A DNA stretch of 64,000 nt from Duganella lactea (GCF_009857505.1 NZ_WWCP01000022.1:1-64000); one strand, 5' to 3'; positions 26,384 to 37,841 are shown, counted from the first letter of the stretch. The notes: generated by a model not told the origin, from the letters alone. A program made the numbers and translations.

Positions 26384-27340
26384 ATGGCTGACGATAAAGA
26401 CGAGTCCGCGCTGGGTCCATTGGTGGTGGTCTTTGCCGGCCCAAATGGCTCCGGCAAAACCTCACTGATTGAAGAACTCAAACAGACAGGACTAGCTACC
26501 ATGCGTGGCGTCGTTCCTCTGCCGAATTACTTCATCAACCCCGACCAAGTCGCCAAGGACCTCAAAGGCGAGTTTCCCGATCAGAATGCGCGCGATGAAG
26601 CAGCTCAGCGCGCCGCGATGCAGGCACGCGCCAGTGCGATTGCAGGAAGGCTGCCGTTTGCGTTCGAGACAGTAATGTCGCACCCTTCGCGCATCAATGA
26701 AATGCTTCTGCTGAAGGAACAAGGCTATCACTTGTTTTTGACGTTCATCACCACGGATGATCCAGAAAAAAACGTCGAACGTGTTAAATGGCGCTACGAA
26801 ACCGGCAGTACGACCGGCCATTATGTCAAACCAGAAAAAGTGCGTGAACGCTACCACAGGACCCTAGCCCTGCTGCCGCGCGCAACCGAAATCGCCGACG
26901 CGGTCTACGTCTACGATAACAGCGTCGACGGCAAAGGCGCGACTCTGCAAGTTGTAATTGAACGCGATGGCCAATTTTCTGTAGCTGACGACGCCAAGGA
27001 ATGGGCAGTCGAGCAATTGATCAAACCGCTTCAGGCGCGTGAAGAGGAGTTGAGCTTTCTGCTGGAGTCGCTGGATGGTGTCGGCTATTCATGCGGTGAC
27101 ACCGACGAACTCCGTGGAATTTATACCGGTCCTGTTCTAACCTCCACTCCCAACTTCCTCGCTCAATATGACAGCGCGACAAAGCTCGCGATCATCCATG
27201 ATCGACTGCTGTTGGAAACTGCCCTCCTTTCGCACGACGAAGGCCAGATGGATTACAAGGACGGCGAAGTGCTGACGATACGATATACCGTGGATGGCGC
27301 TCCCGCGATTGAACCACAAGCAGCCGTATCACTCCGCTGA
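26384..27340 (+). CDS. zeta-toxin-like P-loop kinase
   Basis: 318 aa. Walker A is FAGPNGSGKTS (GPNGSGKT 19-26), followed by YFINPDQVAKDL and FAFETVMSHPSR, and later RYHRTLALLPRA; these are the marks of the zeta toxin/UDP-N-acetylglucosamine kinase family, which poisons cell-wall synthesis in known cases. After residue about 205 there is an extra C-terminal part of roughly 110 residues with no recognised domain. No ribosome-binding site is visible before ATG 26384; an intrinsic terminator abuts it, so expression may depend on readthrough and reinitiation. It is the only large gene of the tRNA-flanked insertion. A metabolic kinase role is the main alternative. Confidence 0.8.
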   Translation: MADDKDESALGPLVVVFAGPNGSGKTSLIEELKQTGLATMRGVVPLPNYFINPDQVAKDLKGEFPDQNARDEAAQRAAMQARASAIAGRLPFAFETVMSHPSRINEMLLLKEQGYHLFLTFITTDDPEKNVERVKWRYETGSTTGHYVKPEKVRERYHRTLALLPRATEIADAVYVYDNSVDGKGATLQVVIERDGQFSVADDAKEWAVEQLIKPLQAREEELSFLLESLDGVGYSCGDTDELRGIYTGPVLTSTPNFLAQYDSATKLAIIHDRLLLETALLSHDEGQMDYKDGEVLTIRYTVDGAPAIEPQAAVSLR

Positions 27341-27377
27341 TAGTCCAAAACTTTGGGAGTCGTGCAGGCCCCAAAGC

Positions 27378-27408
27378 AAAAAGGGCAGCCCTCTGGGCTG
27401 CCCTTTTT
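27378..27408. terminator. bidirectional intrinsic terminator, right repeat copy
   Basis: A perfect 14-bp stem, AAAAAGGGCAGCCC with GGGCTGCCCTTTTT, around a 3-nt loop. It ends the tRNA transcript (minus strand) and the zeta-like gene transcript (plus strand). Confidence 0.88.
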
Positions 27409-27414
27409 CAATAC

Positions 27415-27490
27415 TGGAGCGGGAGAAGAGTCTCGAACTCTCGACCTCAACCTTGGCAAGGTTGCGCTCTACCAACTGAGCTACTCCCGC
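27415..27490 (-). tRNA. tRNA-Gly (GCC)
   Basis: Complete cloverleaf on the minus strand with encoded CCA and anticodon GCC. It directly follows tRNA-Cys (11-nt spacer) in the transcribed direction and precedes a strong terminator, so it is the last gene of the tRNA transcript. Confidence 0.95.
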
Positions 27491-27501
27491 TGAGGAGCTT
27501 T

Positions 27502-27575
27502 TGGAGGCGAGGATCGGAGTCGAACCGACCTAGACGGCTTTGCAGGCCGCTGCATAACCGCTTTGCTACCTCGCC
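27502..27575 (-). tRNA. tRNA-Cys (GCA)
   Basis: 74 nt including CCA on the minus strand: acceptor GGCGAGG/CCTCGCC, D-arm AGCAAAGCGGTTATGCA, anticodon loop CTGCAAA with GCA, T-loop TTCGACT. It is the only intact cysteine tRNA in the window. A 48-nt copy of its 3' part lies at 25652-25699, showing it served as the insertion point of the zeta-toxin segment. Confidence 0.95.
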
Positions 27576-27630
27576 AGAGGAAACTTTTGCTACAAGATCC
27601 CAGCGGGTTACGCGCTGCGATCCGAAATTC

Positions 27631-27706
27631 TGGAGCGGGAGAAGAGTCTCGAACTCTCGACCTCAACCTTGGCAAGGTTGCGCTCTACCAACTGAGCTAC
27701 TCCCGC
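27631..27706 (-). tRNA. tRNA-Gly (GCC)
   Basis: Identical to the copy at 27415-27490, with CCA encoded. The spacer to the next upstream copy is 53 nt and carries no shared sequence. Confidence 0.95.
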
Positions 27707-27759
27707 TTGGAGTGTTACCGCCTTACTGCTTTGTACTACGCTCGCGTTCCCTGAGAAGC

Positions 27760-27835
27760 TGGAGCGGGAGAAGAGTCTCGAACTCTCGACCTCAACCTTG
27801 GCAAGGTTGCGCTCTACCAACTGAGCTACTCCCGC
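27760..27835 (-). tRNA. tRNA-Gly (GCC)
   Basis: Identical to the neighbouring tRNA-Gly copies, with CCA encoded. It lies between two further copies on the minus strand. Confidence 0.95.
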
Positions 27836-27907
27836 ATTTCGAGTCCAGCATCTTAGCAGGTGACTGCTGTTTTTGCTAGTACTACTTGTTACTGACTTCG
27901 CCGTGCA

Positions 27908-27983
27908 TGGAGCGGGAGAAGAGTCTCGAACTCTCGACCTCAACCTTGGCAAGGTTGCGCTCTACCAACTGAGCTACTCCCGC
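27908..27983 (-). tRNA. tRNA-Gly (GCC), promoter-proximal copy
   Basis: Identical to the other intact copies. It is the first gene of the minus-strand tRNA cluster and follows pgsA on the same strand, so it may be co-transcribed with pgsA or use a promoter in the 86-nt gap. Confidence 0.95.
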
Positions 27984-28069
27984 TTTGCTTCGTCGTCATC
28001 AACAACAGGGCAGTATTATAGAGGTTCTACGGCCGCTGTCAATGCTCAACGTAAATATTGTTTATACGG

Positions 28070-28651
28070 TTAGCGTTGACCGGACTTTTCCTTGATCAGC
28101 GGCCACGCCAGACGCAGGTAGTAGAACATCGACCACACGGTCAGCACCGCCGCCACTTCCAGCAGGCGCGCGCCCCAGAACTGGCTGTCGATCGCGCCCC
28201 ACAGCACATCATGGAACAACAGCAGCGGAATGGCGGCCATCTGCGCCGTGGTCTTGATCTTGCCCAGCGAGCTTACCGCCACCGATTTCGACGCGCCGAT
28301 CTGCGCCATCCACTCGCGCAGCGCCGAGATGGCGATCTCGCGGCCGATAATGATGAAGGACATGACGGCGTTGGCGCGGTCCAGCTGCACCAGCACCAGC
28401 AAGGCGCCGGTCACCATCAGCTTGTCCGCCACCGGGTCGAGGAAGGCGCCGAACGCCGAGGTCTGATTCCAGCGGCGGGCCAGGAAGCCGTCGAACCAGT
28501 CGGTGACGGCGGCGATGATGAACACCAGCGTCGCCGCCAGGTTCTGATCCGCCACCGGCAGCATGGTCGTGGGCAGGTAGTAGACGCCCACCACCAGCGG
28601 AATCAGCGCGACGCGCAACCAGGTCAACAGTATCGGAATATTGAAGGGCAT
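28070..28651 (-). CDS. pgsA: CDP-diacylglycerol-glycerol-3-phosphate 3-phosphatidyltransferase
   Basis: 193 aa, usual length. The CDP-alcohol phosphotransferase motif D-x2-DG-x2-AR-x8-G-x3-D-x3-D is complete in DWFDGFLARRWNQTSAFG followed by AFLDPVADK. Several membrane helices surround it. The enzyme makes phosphatidylglycerol phosphate, the committed step toward phosphatidylglycerol and cardiolipin, in the inner membrane. It lies 87 nt downstream of uvrC and ahead of the tRNA-Gly cluster, an order common in beta- and gammaproteobacteria. Confidence 0.95.
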   Translation of the reverse strand: MPFNIPILLTWLRVALIPLVVGVYYLPTTMLPVADQNLAATLVFIIAAVTDWFDGFLARRWNQTSAFGAFLDPVADKLMVTGALLVLVQLDRANAVMSFIIIGREIAISALREWMAQIGASKSVAVSSLGKIKTTAQMAAIPLLLFHDVLWGAIDSQFWGARLLEVAAVLTVWSMFYYLRLAWPLIKEKSGQR

Positions 28652-28738
28652 AAGCTAAAAAAGAGGTGCGACCGTGAAAATTTGTAATGCGCCGCTAGTC
28701 TACCTTGACGCCGCGCATTAAACCAGCACAGTTGGCGC

Positions 28739-30592
28739 TTAATGCAACTGCTTGTAGATTTCCTCGGCCAGCGCGCTGGAAATGCCTTCCACCGTCTTCA
28801 GATCCTCGACGCTGGCGTTGACCACGCCGCGCAGGCCGCCGAAGCGGGCCAGCAGGCGCTGGCGGCGCTTGGCGCCGATGCCTTCGATTTCCTCCAGGCG
28901 CGAGGTCTGGCGCGTTTTGGCGCGCTTGGCGCGCATGCCGGTGATGGCGAAGCGGTGCGCCTCGTCGCGGATCTGCGCCACCAGCATCAGCGCCGCCGAT
29001 TCCTTGCCCAGTTCCTGCGACGGCCGGCCGTCGACGAACATCAGCGTCTCCAGGCCGACGCGCCGCCCTTCTCCCTTGGCCACGCCAACAATCAGGCTGA
29101 TGTCCAGCCCCAGTTCTGCGAACACCTGGCGCGCCATTTCGATCTGGCCCTTGCCGCCGTCGATCAGCACCACGTCCGGCATGACGCCGTCGCCGTTGGC
29201 GACCTTTTCGTAGCGGCGGTACAGCACCTGGCGCATGGCGGCGTAATCGTCGCCGGGCGTGATGTCGTTGATGTTGTAGCGGCGGTATTCGCCGTTCTGC
29301 ATCTGGTGGTGATGGAACACCACGCACGAGGCCTGCGTCGCCTCGCCCTGGGTGTGCGAGATGTCGAAGCATTCGACGCGCAGCGTGTCGATGTCTTCCG
29401 GCTCCAGTTGCAAGGCCTCGACCAGCGCGCGCGTGCGCGATTGCTGCGAGCCCTGCTCCGACAGCAGCCGCGCCAGCGAGATCTCGGCGCCCTTGTGCGC
29501 CAGCTCCAGCCATTTGCGGCGCTGATCCTGCGGCTGGAAGATCAGGTTGATGCGGTGGCCGCACTGCTCCTGCAAGGCCTGGATCAGCACCGGGTGATTG
29601 AATTCGATATTCAGGATCAGCGTGCCGGGGATGAATTTGTCGGCGTAGTGCTGCGCCAGGAAAGCGGCCAGCACTTCGACCTCGATCGCTTCCTCGGCGA
29701 TCGCTTCGGCGTCGCCAAGGTGGGTCGGGAAGTAGGCGCGGTCGCCCAGGTGGCGGCCGCCGCGCACCATGGCCAGGTTGACGCAGGCGCGCCCGCCCTG
29801 CACCAGCACGGCGATGATGTCGACATCGGCGTCGCCGGTGGTTTCCATGCTTTGCTGGTGCAGCACGCGCGACAGCGACTGGATCTGGTTGCGCACCGAC
29901 GCGGCCTGCTCGAATTTGAGGTCGGCGGCGAAGGCGTGCATTTTTTGTTCAAGGTCGGCCAGCACTTCGGACTGGCGACCGCGCAGGAAGCGCGCGGCGT
30001 TTTCCACATCCAGCTGGTAGTCCTCCCTGGAGATCAGGTCCACGCACGGCGCCGAGCAGCGGCCGATCTGGTGCAGCAGGCAGGGGCGCGTGCGGTTGGC
30101 GTAGACGCTTTCCTCGCAGGTGCGGATCTGGAATACCTTCTGCAAAATCTGCATCGACTCCTTGACCGCCCACGAGCTGGGGAAAGGTCCGAAGTACTGG
30201 TTCTTCTTGTCCACCGCGCCGCGGTAGTAGACCATGCGCGGGGCATCGCCGCCGGTGATCTTCAGGTACGGGTAGGACTTATCGTCGCGGAACAGGATGT
30301 TGTAGCGCGGGCTGAGGGCCTTGATCAGGTTATTTTCAAGGATCAGCGCTTCGGCTTCGCTGTGGGTGACGGTGGTTTCGAGGCGCGCGATGCGCTCGAC
30401 CATCATGGCGATACGCGGGCTGCTGAGGTTTTTCTGGAAGTAGCTGGAGACGCGTTTTTTCAGGTCGCGCGCCTTGCCGACGTAGAGGACTTTATCCTCG
30501 GCGTCGAAATAGCGGTACACGCCCGGCAGATTGGGCAGCTTGGCGACGGTGGCCAGTACTTTCTCGCGCGGATCGCTTACTTCTTCAGTCAC
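28739..30592 (-). CDS. uvrC: excinuclease ABC subunit C
   Basis: 617 aa. Domain order: GIY-YIG nuclease (about 22-100, with [19 protein letters not shown]), Cys cluster [13 protein letters not shown] (about 162-174), UVR motif (about 208-243), RNase H-like C-terminal nuclease ([22 protein letters not shown]) and a terminal helix-hairpin-helix pair. With UvrA and UvrB it makes both incisions around DNA damage. Its ATG overlaps the acpS stop by 4 nt, so it belongs to the same long operon. Confidence 0.97.
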   Translation of the reverse strand: MTEEVSDPREKVLATVAKLPNLPGVYRYFDAEDKVLYVGKARDLKKRVSSYFQKNLSSPRIAMMVERIARLETTVTHSEAEALILENNLIKALSPRYNILFRDDKSYPYLKITGGDAPRMVYYRGAVDKKNQYFGPFPSSWAVKESMQILQKVFQIRTCEESVYANRTRPCLLHQIGRCSAPCVDLISREDYQLDVENAARFLRGRQSEVLADLEQKMHAFAADLKFEQAASVRNQIQSLSRVLHQQSMETTGDADVDIIAVLVQGGRACVNLAMVRGGRHLGDRAYFPTHLGDAEAIAEEAIEVEVLAAFLAQHYADKFIPGTLILNIEFNHPVLIQALQEQCGHRINLIFQPQDQRRKWLELAHKGAEISLARLLSEQGSQQSRTRALVEALQLEPEDIDTLRVECFDISHTQGEATQASCVVFHHHQMQNGEYRRYNINDITPGDDYAAMRQVLYRRYEKVANGDGVMPDVVLIDGGKGQIEMARQVFAELGLDISLIVGVAKGEGRRVGLETLMFVDGRPSQELGKESAALMLVAQIRDEAHRFAITGMRAKRAKTRQTSRLEEIEGIGAKRRQRLLARFGGLRGVVNASVEDLKTVEGISSALAEEIYKQLH

Positions 30593-30984
30593 TTTTCCTG
30601 CTCCACGATGACGAAGGCGACCGCGTAATCTTCCTCGTCGCTGACGGTCACCTGGGCCGACAGCTTGTTCTTTTCCATGAATTCTTTCAGCACGCCGCTG
30701 CAGACGATCACCGGCTTGCCGCTCGGCGCGTTCAGCATCTGCGCGGCGGGCCAGGTCATCGGCATGCGGATACCCAGGCCGATGGCCTTGGAGAACGCTT
30801 CCTTGGCGGCGAAGCGCGTCGCCACGAAGCGAATGCCGCGCAGCGGGTGCCTGGCCTTGCGCGCCAGGTACTTCTCAAACTCCTGCGGACCGAGGATCTT
30901 CTTCGCAAACCGGTCGCCATGCCGCGCCAGCGCCGCTTCAATGCGCGGGATTTTGCAGATGTCGGTGCCGATCCCGTAAATCAT
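30589..30984 (-). CDS. acpS: holo-[acyl-carrier-protein] synthase
   Basis: 131 aa from the ATG at 30984. The magnesium-binding residues are Asp8 (IGTDICKI) and Glu62 ([11 protein letters not shown]). It transfers phosphopantetheine from CoA to Ser37 of the ACP encoded at 42414-42653. Both ends overlap neighbours by 4 nt (pdxJ upstream, uvrC downstream), showing tight translational coupling. The open frame extends upstream but only through pdxJ in another frame, so the short start is right. Confidence 0.95.
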   Translation of the reverse strand: MIYGIGTDICKIPRIEAALARHGDRFAKKILGPQEFEKYLARKARHPLRGIRFVATRFAAKEAFSKAIGLGIRMPMTWPAAQMLNAPSGKPVIVCSGVLKEFMEKNKLSAQVTVSDEEDYAVAFVIVEQEK

Positions 30985-31742
30985 TTGCGCGCGCCGATCC
31001 GGGTGGACACCATGATCGCCTTCATCTCGCGCACCGCATTTTCCCAGCCGACGAACACCGAATGCGCAACGATGGCGTGGCCGATATTCAGTTCGGCGAT
31101 TTCCGCAATCGCGGCAATCGCCTGCACGTTGGTGTAGTGCAGACCGTGACCGGCGTTGACCTTCAGGCCTTTGCCCACGCCATACAGCACGCCGCGATGA
31201 ATGCGCTCCAGCTCCGCCGCCTGCTCGGCGCCTTCGGTGTCGGCATAGCGGCCGGTGTGCAGCTCGATCACCGGCGCGCCGATGGCGGCGGTGGCGTCCA
31301 TCTGAGCCTCTTCGGCGTCGATGAACAGCGATACGCGGATGCCCTCGGCCTGCAACTGCTTCACGGCGCGCTCCACCGCGTTGTAGTTGCCGGCGACATC
31401 GAGGCCGCCTTCGGTTGTGACTTCGGTGCGCTTTTCCGGCACCAGGCACACGTCGGCCGGCTTGATCTTGCAAGCGAAATCGATCATCTCCTGCGTGACG
31501 GCGGCTTCCAGGTTCATGCGGGTGATCAGCCGCGGCGCCAGCGCGATGACGTCGGCGTCCTTGATGTGGCGGCGGTCTTCGCGCAGGTGCAGCGTGATGC
31601 AGTCGGCGCCGGCCTGCTCGGCCAACAGCGCGGCGCGGATCGGATCGGGATACTTGGTGCCGCGGGCGTTGCGCAGCGTGGCGACGTGATCGATGTTCAC
31701 GCCCAGGTCGATGATGGTGCCGGATGGTTGCAGGAAGCTCAT
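30981..31742 (-). CDS. pdxJ: pyridoxine 5'-phosphate synthase
   Basis: 253 aa from the ATG at 31742. Signatures: [32 protein letters not shown] and [12 protein letters not shown]. It condenses 1-deoxyxylulose-5-phosphate with 3-amino-2-oxopropyl phosphate in the last ring-forming step of vitamin B6 synthesis. It is 13 nt downstream of recO and overlaps acpS by 4 nt; the recO-pdxJ-acpS order is widely conserved in Proteobacteria. Confidence 0.96.
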   Translation of the reverse strand: MSFLQPSGTIIDLGVNIDHVATLRNARGTKYPDPIRAALLAEQAGADCITLHLREDRRHIKDADVIALAPRLITRMNLEAAVTQEMIDFACKIKPADVCLVPEKRTEVTTEGGLDVAGNYNAVERAVKQLQAEGIRVSLFIDAEEAQMDATAAIGAPVIELHTGRYADTEGAEQAAELERIHRGVLYGVGKGLKVNAGHGLHYTNVQAIAAIAEIAELNIGHAIVAHSVFVGWENAVREMKAIMVSTRIGARK

Positions 31743-31755
31743 TGTTTTTCTCGTT

Positions 31756-32574
31756 CTATAACTGTAACAGGTCAATCAGGATCTGCCGGGTATTCAACGG
31801 CGCGCCGTTCAGATGATGCGCCACCAGGAAGCGCATCAGCTGCTTGCTTTGGGCTTGCGTGGCGACGTCTTCGTAATTTTCACATTCCATGTCGAGCAGG
31901 GTTTTGCCGGCGACGCGCGGCCACGGATCGGCAGCGCGTTCGGGACGCGGGCCGCGCTCGGGATCGACCACGTACACCACATCCGAGCGCACGGCGCCAC
32001 GGGTTTCGATGCAGCGGGTCAGGTCGGCCGCCACCCCCGTCTCTTTAAGTAAGGCCCGTTCAAATTTTCGCAAGACGATGGTGGCCGGCTCGTTGTGCGC
32101 CAGCTGGTTCAGCGTGGAGACGTAGTGGTCGAACAGCGCCGGGTGCGCGTCGTCGCGCGCCAGCAGCTTGACCAGCAGTTCGTTCAGGTAGAAGCCGCAC
32201 AGCAGCGCGGTTTTCTCCAGCGGCAGCATGCCGCCCACCCATTCGGCGTCGGTCAGCGTGCGCAGTTCGGATTTGCCGACCCAGCTGCTAGACAGCGGCT
32301 GGAAGGTTTGCAGCACGCCGCGCAGTTGCGAGTGCGGCCGCTTGGCGCCCTTGGCGATCAAGGCCACGCGGCCGAAGTCACGCGTGAACAGGTCGATAAT
32401 CAGGCTGGTTTCTTTGTAGGGATAGCTGTGCAGCACGAAGGCCGGCTGGCCGGCGACCTTGGTGCCGACGGTGCGCTCACGGCTGGGCGCGCGCGGGCGT
32501 TTTGGCGCAGCAGCCACCGGCGCCGCCGCAGCGGCGGGCGGCGCGTCCAGGGTGGCGTCTGGCGTGGTGGACAT
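31756..32574 (-). CDS. recO: DNA repair protein RecO
   Basis: 272 aa. After an Ala/Pro-rich N-terminal extension of about 38 residues, the OB-fold begins at [20 protein letters not shown] and continues with [20 protein letters not shown]. The C-terminal helical part contains [15 protein letters not shown]. RecO helps load RecA on single-stranded DNA in the RecFOR path. The extension may not be part of the mature core. It is 13 nt after era and 13 nt before pdxJ. Confidence 0.93.
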   Translation of the reverse strand: MSTTPDATLDAPPAAAAAPVAAAPKRPRAPSRERTVGTKVAGQPAFVLHSYPYKETSLIIDLFTRDFGRVALIAKGAKRPHSQLRGVLQTFQPLSSSWVGKSELRTLTDAEWVGGMLPLEKTALLCGFYLNELLVKLLARDDAHPALFDHYVSTLNQLAHNEPATIVLRKFERALLKETGVAADLTRCIETRGAVRSDVVYVVDPERGPRPERAADPWPRVAGKTLLDMECENYEDVATQAQSKQLMRFLVAHHLNGAPLNTRQILIDLLQL

Positions 32575-32587
32575 GCTGGTGAGGGAT

Positions 32588-33493
32588 TTACTCGTAGCCG
32601 TAAGCGCGCAGGCCCGCTTCGTTATCGGCCCAGCCGGATTTGACCTTGACCCAGATTTCCAGGTAGACCGGGCCGCCGAACAGCTTCTCCATGTCGAGAC
32701 GCGCTTGCGTCGACACTTCCTTCAGGCGCGCGCCCTTGTTCCCGATGATCATCGACTTGTGTGTGTCGCGCTCGACCAGAATGGCGGCGAACACGCGGCG
32801 CAGATCGCCCTCCTGCTCGAACTTCTCGATCAGCACCGTGCTGGTGTAAGGCAGCTCATCGCCAACGAAGCGGAACAGCTTTTCGCGCACGATCTCGGAC
32901 GCCATGAACTTCTCGCTGCGGTCGGTGATATCGTCCGGTCCAAAGATCGCTTCGTTCTCCGGCAGCAGGGCCTTCAGTTCCTTTTCCAGGCCGTCGAGCT
33001 GGAAACGCAGCTTGGCCGATACCGGCACGATGGCGGCGAAGTTGAACTTGGACGCCACCTGCTGCGCGAACGGCATCAGCGCCGCCTTGTCCTTGACGCG
33101 GTCAGCCTTGTTGATGACCAGGATCACCGGCACTTCGGTCGGCAGCAGATCGACCACTTGCTGGTCCGCCGGGCCGAAGGTGCCCGCTTCAACGACGAAC
33201 AAAATCAGGTCCGACGAAATCAACGTGTTGGTGACGGTCTTGTTCAGCGTTTTGTTCAGCGCATTGGCGTGGCGCGTCTGGAAGCCGGGCGTGTCGACGT
33301 AGATGAATTGCGCGTCGTCATAAGTCTGAATGCCGGTGATGCGGTGGCGCGTGGTCTGCGCCTTGCGCGAGGTGATGCTGACCTTGGCGCCAATCAGCGT
33401 GTTCATCAGCGTGGACTTGCCCACGTTCGGGCGGCCCACAATAGCGATGTAGCCGCAACGGAAGTTGCCGGCGGAAGTCGTTTCGGTGGTCAT
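32588..33493 (-). CDS. era: GTPase Era
   Basis: 301 aa from the ATG at 33493. P-loop GRPNVGKS (20-27), then VDTPGFQ and NKADRVKD (G3 and G4), and a C-terminal KH domain with [13 protein letters not shown]. Era binds the 3' end of 16S rRNA and acts in 30S assembly. It directly follows rnc (11 nt), the standard arrangement. The open frame continues upstream only as the shadow of rnc. Confidence 0.97.
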   Translation of the reverse strand: MTTETTSAGNFRCGYIAIVGRPNVGKSTLMNTLIGAKVSITSRKAQTTRHRITGIQTYDDAQFIYVDTPGFQTRHANALNKTLNKTVTNTLISSDLILFVVEAGTFGPADQQVVDLLPTEVPVILVINKADRVKDKAALMPFAQQVASKFNFAAIVPVSAKLRFQLDGLEKELKALLPENEAIFGPDDITDRSEKFMASEIVREKLFRFVGDELPYTSTVLIEKFEQEGDLRRVFAAILVERDTHKSMIIGNKGARLKEVSTQARLDMEKLFGGPVYLEIWVKVKSGWADNEAGLRAYGYE

Positions 33494-33504
33494 GGTGTTC
33501 TCTT

Positions 33505-34293
33505 TTATTGTTTGGCTGCCTTGGCCAACGGCGCCGGCTGCTCTTGCACGGTGGCGATGCCGGCCAGCTTGAGCTGCGCGGCGCGCGGCTTGGACTTGCG
33601 GGTTGCCGCCGGCCCCTTTTGCACCGCCAGCTCGGCGGCAGCCAGCGCCAGTTTGGCGGCCGCCTGTTCGCCGGCGCGGCGGCTGCCGCCACGGCCGAAG
33701 ACCTGGATGCCCAGTTTCGGCACCAGGCATTCGATTTCAAATTCCTGGCTGTGGGCGGCGCCATGGGTGGCGATGACGTTGTACAGCGGCAGCGAGATTT
33801 TTTTCGCCTGCAGGAATTCCTGCAACAGCGTCTTGGCATCCTTGCCCAGCGTCTGTGGATCGACCGAGTCAAGGATCGGAATGTAGAAGGAGCGGATCGC
33901 CGCGCGCGCCGGCTCGAAGCCGCCGTCGAGGAAGATCGCGCCCAGCAGCGCCTCCAGCGTGTCGGCCAGGATCGATGGCCGGCGGAAGCCGCCCGATTTC
34001 AACTCGCCCTCGCCCAGCCGCAGGAACTGCGACAGCTCCAGCTTCTGCGCGATTTCAAACAGCGACTGCTGCTTGACCAGGTTGGCGCGCAGACGCGACA
34101 GGTCGCCCTCGTCGATCTCCAGATACCGGTCGTACAGAATCGACGCCACCACGCAGTTGAGGATGGAGTCGCCGAGGAACTCCAGTCGTTCGTTATGCAC
34201 GCTGCTATGGCTACGGTGCGTCAAGGCTTGCTGCAAAAGGCCAGCATCCTGGAACGTGTAGCCTAAACGAGTTTGCAATAACTGGAGATTCAT
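33505..34293 (-). CDS. rnc: ribonuclease III
   Basis: 262 aa. The catalytic signature is ERLEFLGDS (35-43), with a second acidic site in [15 protein letters not shown] (about 111-125). A double-stranded RNA-binding domain follows (about 150-225). The last 35 or so residues are a Lys/Ala/Pro-rich tail beyond the usual end. The enzyme processes rRNA precursors and other duplex RNA. It lies 15 nt after the DUF4845 gene. Confidence 0.97.
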   Translation of the reverse strand: MNLQLLQTRLGYTFQDAGLLQQALTHRSHSSVHNERLEFLGDSILNCVVASILYDRYLEIDEGDLSRLRANLVKQQSLFEIAQKLELSQFLRLGEGELKSGGFRRPSILADTLEALLGAIFLDGGFEPARAAIRSFYIPILDSVDPQTLGKDAKTLLQEFLQAKKISLPLYNVIATHGAAHSQEFEIECLVPKLGIQVFGRGGSRRAGEQAAAKLALAAAELAVQKGPAATRKSKPRAAQLKLAGIATVQEQPAPLAKAAKQ

Positions 34294-34308
34294 TGTTTGT
34301 ACGGTACT

Positions 34309-34680
34309 TTACTCGGTGGGTTTGGCGGCGCCGCCCTTGGCGGTGCTGCCTTCATATTCAAGCAACAAGCTGACCGGTCCGGCCAGCGGGATTTTCTTTT
34401 CGTAGACGAAACTGATTTCGGTTTCGCCGTTCACTTTTTCTATCGTCAGGTCACGCCCGCTGATCGAACTGATGTAGCTGGCCGTGGCGCCGGCGTCAAA
34501 AGCGCGCCGGATCTCGGCCACTGAACCACCGCTGGCCTTGGCCGTGACGATGGCGTTCTGGATCGCCCGGTACTCGCTGTAGGTCGGCACGATCTTCATG
34601 CCCAGCACCAGTGCCATGCCCAGCAGCGCCAGGACCAGGATCAAACCGACAAGCGAAATACCGTTCTGCCGTTTTTGCAT
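34309..34680 (-). CDS. DUF4845 single-pass membrane protein
   Basis: 123 aa. One N-terminal membrane helix (ISLVGLILVLALLGMALVLG, about 8-27) resembles a pilin-like anchor and is followed by KIVPTYSEYRAIQNAI, typical of DUF4845. The gene is regularly found between lepB and rnc in betaproteobacteria. Its role is unknown. It starts 32 nt after lepB. Confidence 0.9.
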   Translation of the reverse strand: MQKRQNGISLVGLILVLALLGMALVLGMKIVPTYSEYRAIQNAIVTAKASGGSVAEIRRAFDAGATASYISSISGRDLTIEKVNGETEISFVYEKKIPLAGPVSLLLEYEGSTAKGGAAKPTE

Positions 34681-34712
34681 CTTAGTCCCTTTCGAGCCGC
34701 AACGCTGTCTGT

Positions 34713-35629
34713 TTATTGGATGCCGCCGATACGGCGCAGGCTACTGAAGTTCATCCACACAAAGAATGCCTTGCCAACAATGTTCTTATCCGGCACAAAC
34801 CCCCAGTAGCGGCTGTCCGCGCTGTTGTCGCGGTTGTCGCCCATCATGAAGTAGTTGCCTGCAGGAACCGTGCAGGTAAAGCCTTCATAGCGGTAGGTGC
34901 AGTTCTCATCACGGCCCGGAAACGCCTCCACCGCATCGCGGCCATAGGTCGGCTTGCTGTCGTCGTTCAGGATGCGATGGCTGACGCCGCTCAGGTTTTC
35001 CTGGAATTGCTTGTTATAAACCAAACGCTCGTCGTTCAGGTAATCGTCCATCGGGGTGTACTTCACTGCCACGCCGTTGACGGTTAAGCGCTTGTTTTCA
35101 TACGTGATTTTATCACCCGGCACGCCGATCACGCGTTTGATGTAATCCTGACTCATATCCTTCGGATACTTGAACACCATCACATCGCCACGTTGCGGGT
35201 CGTTAATCTGGATGATCTTCTGGTTGATCACCGGCAGGCGGATGCCGTAGGTGAACTTGTTCACGAGGATCAGATCGCCCACCAGCAGGGTCGGCACCAT
35301 CGACGACGATGGAATCTTGAATGGCTCATACAGGAAGGAGCGCAGGAAAAACACCAGCGCGATCACCGGGAAGAAGCTGCCCGAATATTCGACCCAGGTC
35401 GGCTGACGCAGGATGTCGGCTTCGATCTGCGCGCGGCGACCATGATTGTCCAGCTTGATGCCGTCGGCGGTCGCCTTGGCCGCGCGGCTGTCGTACTCGG
35501 CCAGCGCGCGGTCGGCGGCGGCGCGGCGCTGCTTGGCCAGATAAAACACGTCGAGGAACCAGACCACGCCCGTCAGCACCATCAGCACGAACAGGATTAA
35601 TGCAAAGTTTCCTAAGATGACTTGCAGGT

Positions 35630-35633
<4 letters not shown>
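34713..35633 (-). CDS. lepB: signal peptidase I
   Basis: 306 aa. Two N-terminal membrane helices (about 7-29 and 87-101) precede the catalytic domain. The nucleophile is Ser111 in [13 protein letters not shown] and the general base Lys166 in [27 protein letters not shown] is also present. It removes signal peptides from exported proteins at the periplasmic face. Its ATG overlaps the lepA stop by 4 nt. Confidence 0.97.
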
Positions 35634-37423
<1,790 letters not shown>

Positions 37424-37468
37424 TAACAAATATTCAAAAACGGGTTTGACACAACGGGCGCACAATAC

Positions 37469-37510
37469 AAAAAAGCGCTCCGAACGGGGCGAAGCCCTGG
37501 CGAGCGCCTT
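37469..37510 (-). terminator. intrinsic terminator upstream of lepA
   Basis: Read on the minus strand, GCGCTCG pairs with the GGAGCGC region around a GC-rich loop and is followed by six T residues. It should end transcripts that come from the degP-like/glutaredoxin genes and separate them from the lepA operon. Confidence 0.65.
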
Positions 37511-37592
37511 GTGGAAATATGCTTTGCCCGGGCATTTTACCGGATTTCAGAGGGGAAAGCCCGGATTTATGCCACGAGAAATGCAATTCTGC

Positions 37593-37841
37593 CTAGATTT
37601 TGAGCAGTTCGCGCACTTTGGCTTCGTCGAGGAAGTAGTGGCACAGCTCCGGTTGCGACAGATCGGCGAACAGGACGGGCACCAGTTCGTCATAGCGCGC
37701 CAGCAGCTCAGGATCGTTGGCGTCGTCGATGTCGATGACGTCGACGGTGATCGGCTGTTGCGGCGTTCGCAGCCGCATCAGCGCGTCCAGCATGTCCTGG
37801 CATAAATGACAATAGCTGCGGGAGTAGAGGGTAAAGTGCAT
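37593..37841 (-). CDS. glutaredoxin-family protein
   Basis: 82 aa, thioredoxin fold. The redox motif is CHLC (Cys11, Cys14) in YSRSYCHLCQDM, and the cis-proline lies in ELVPVLFAD. It resembles the short glutaredoxin-like DUF836 family. It is 59 nt downstream of the degP-like gene on the same strand and probably forms the end of the rpoE unit. Its partner is unknown. Confidence 0.85.
   Translation of the reverse strand: MHFTLYSRSYCHLCQDMLDALMRLRTPQQPITVDVIDIDDANDPELLARYDELVPVLFADLSQPELCHYFLDEAKVRELLKI

Larger units (their letters stand above)
27376..27549. repeat. 174-bp direct repeat, right copy
   Basis: Counterpart of 25526-25699, with four substitutions and no gaps. Here the repeat runs on into a complete tRNA-Cys, so this copy restores the tRNA gene. 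Confidence 0.9.

Noticed and set aside
27415-27983. Regularly repeated 76-bp units that look like a CRISPR array
   Set aside because: Each unit folds as a complete tRNA-Gly with CCA; spacers differ in length and one unit is tRNA-Cys.
28742-30628. Long open frame on the plus strand opposite uvrC
   Set aside because: It is a shadow of uvrC in GC-rich DNA; the translation has no protein motif and is rich in His, Ala and Val. The same holds for 35669-37426 and 51486-54377.
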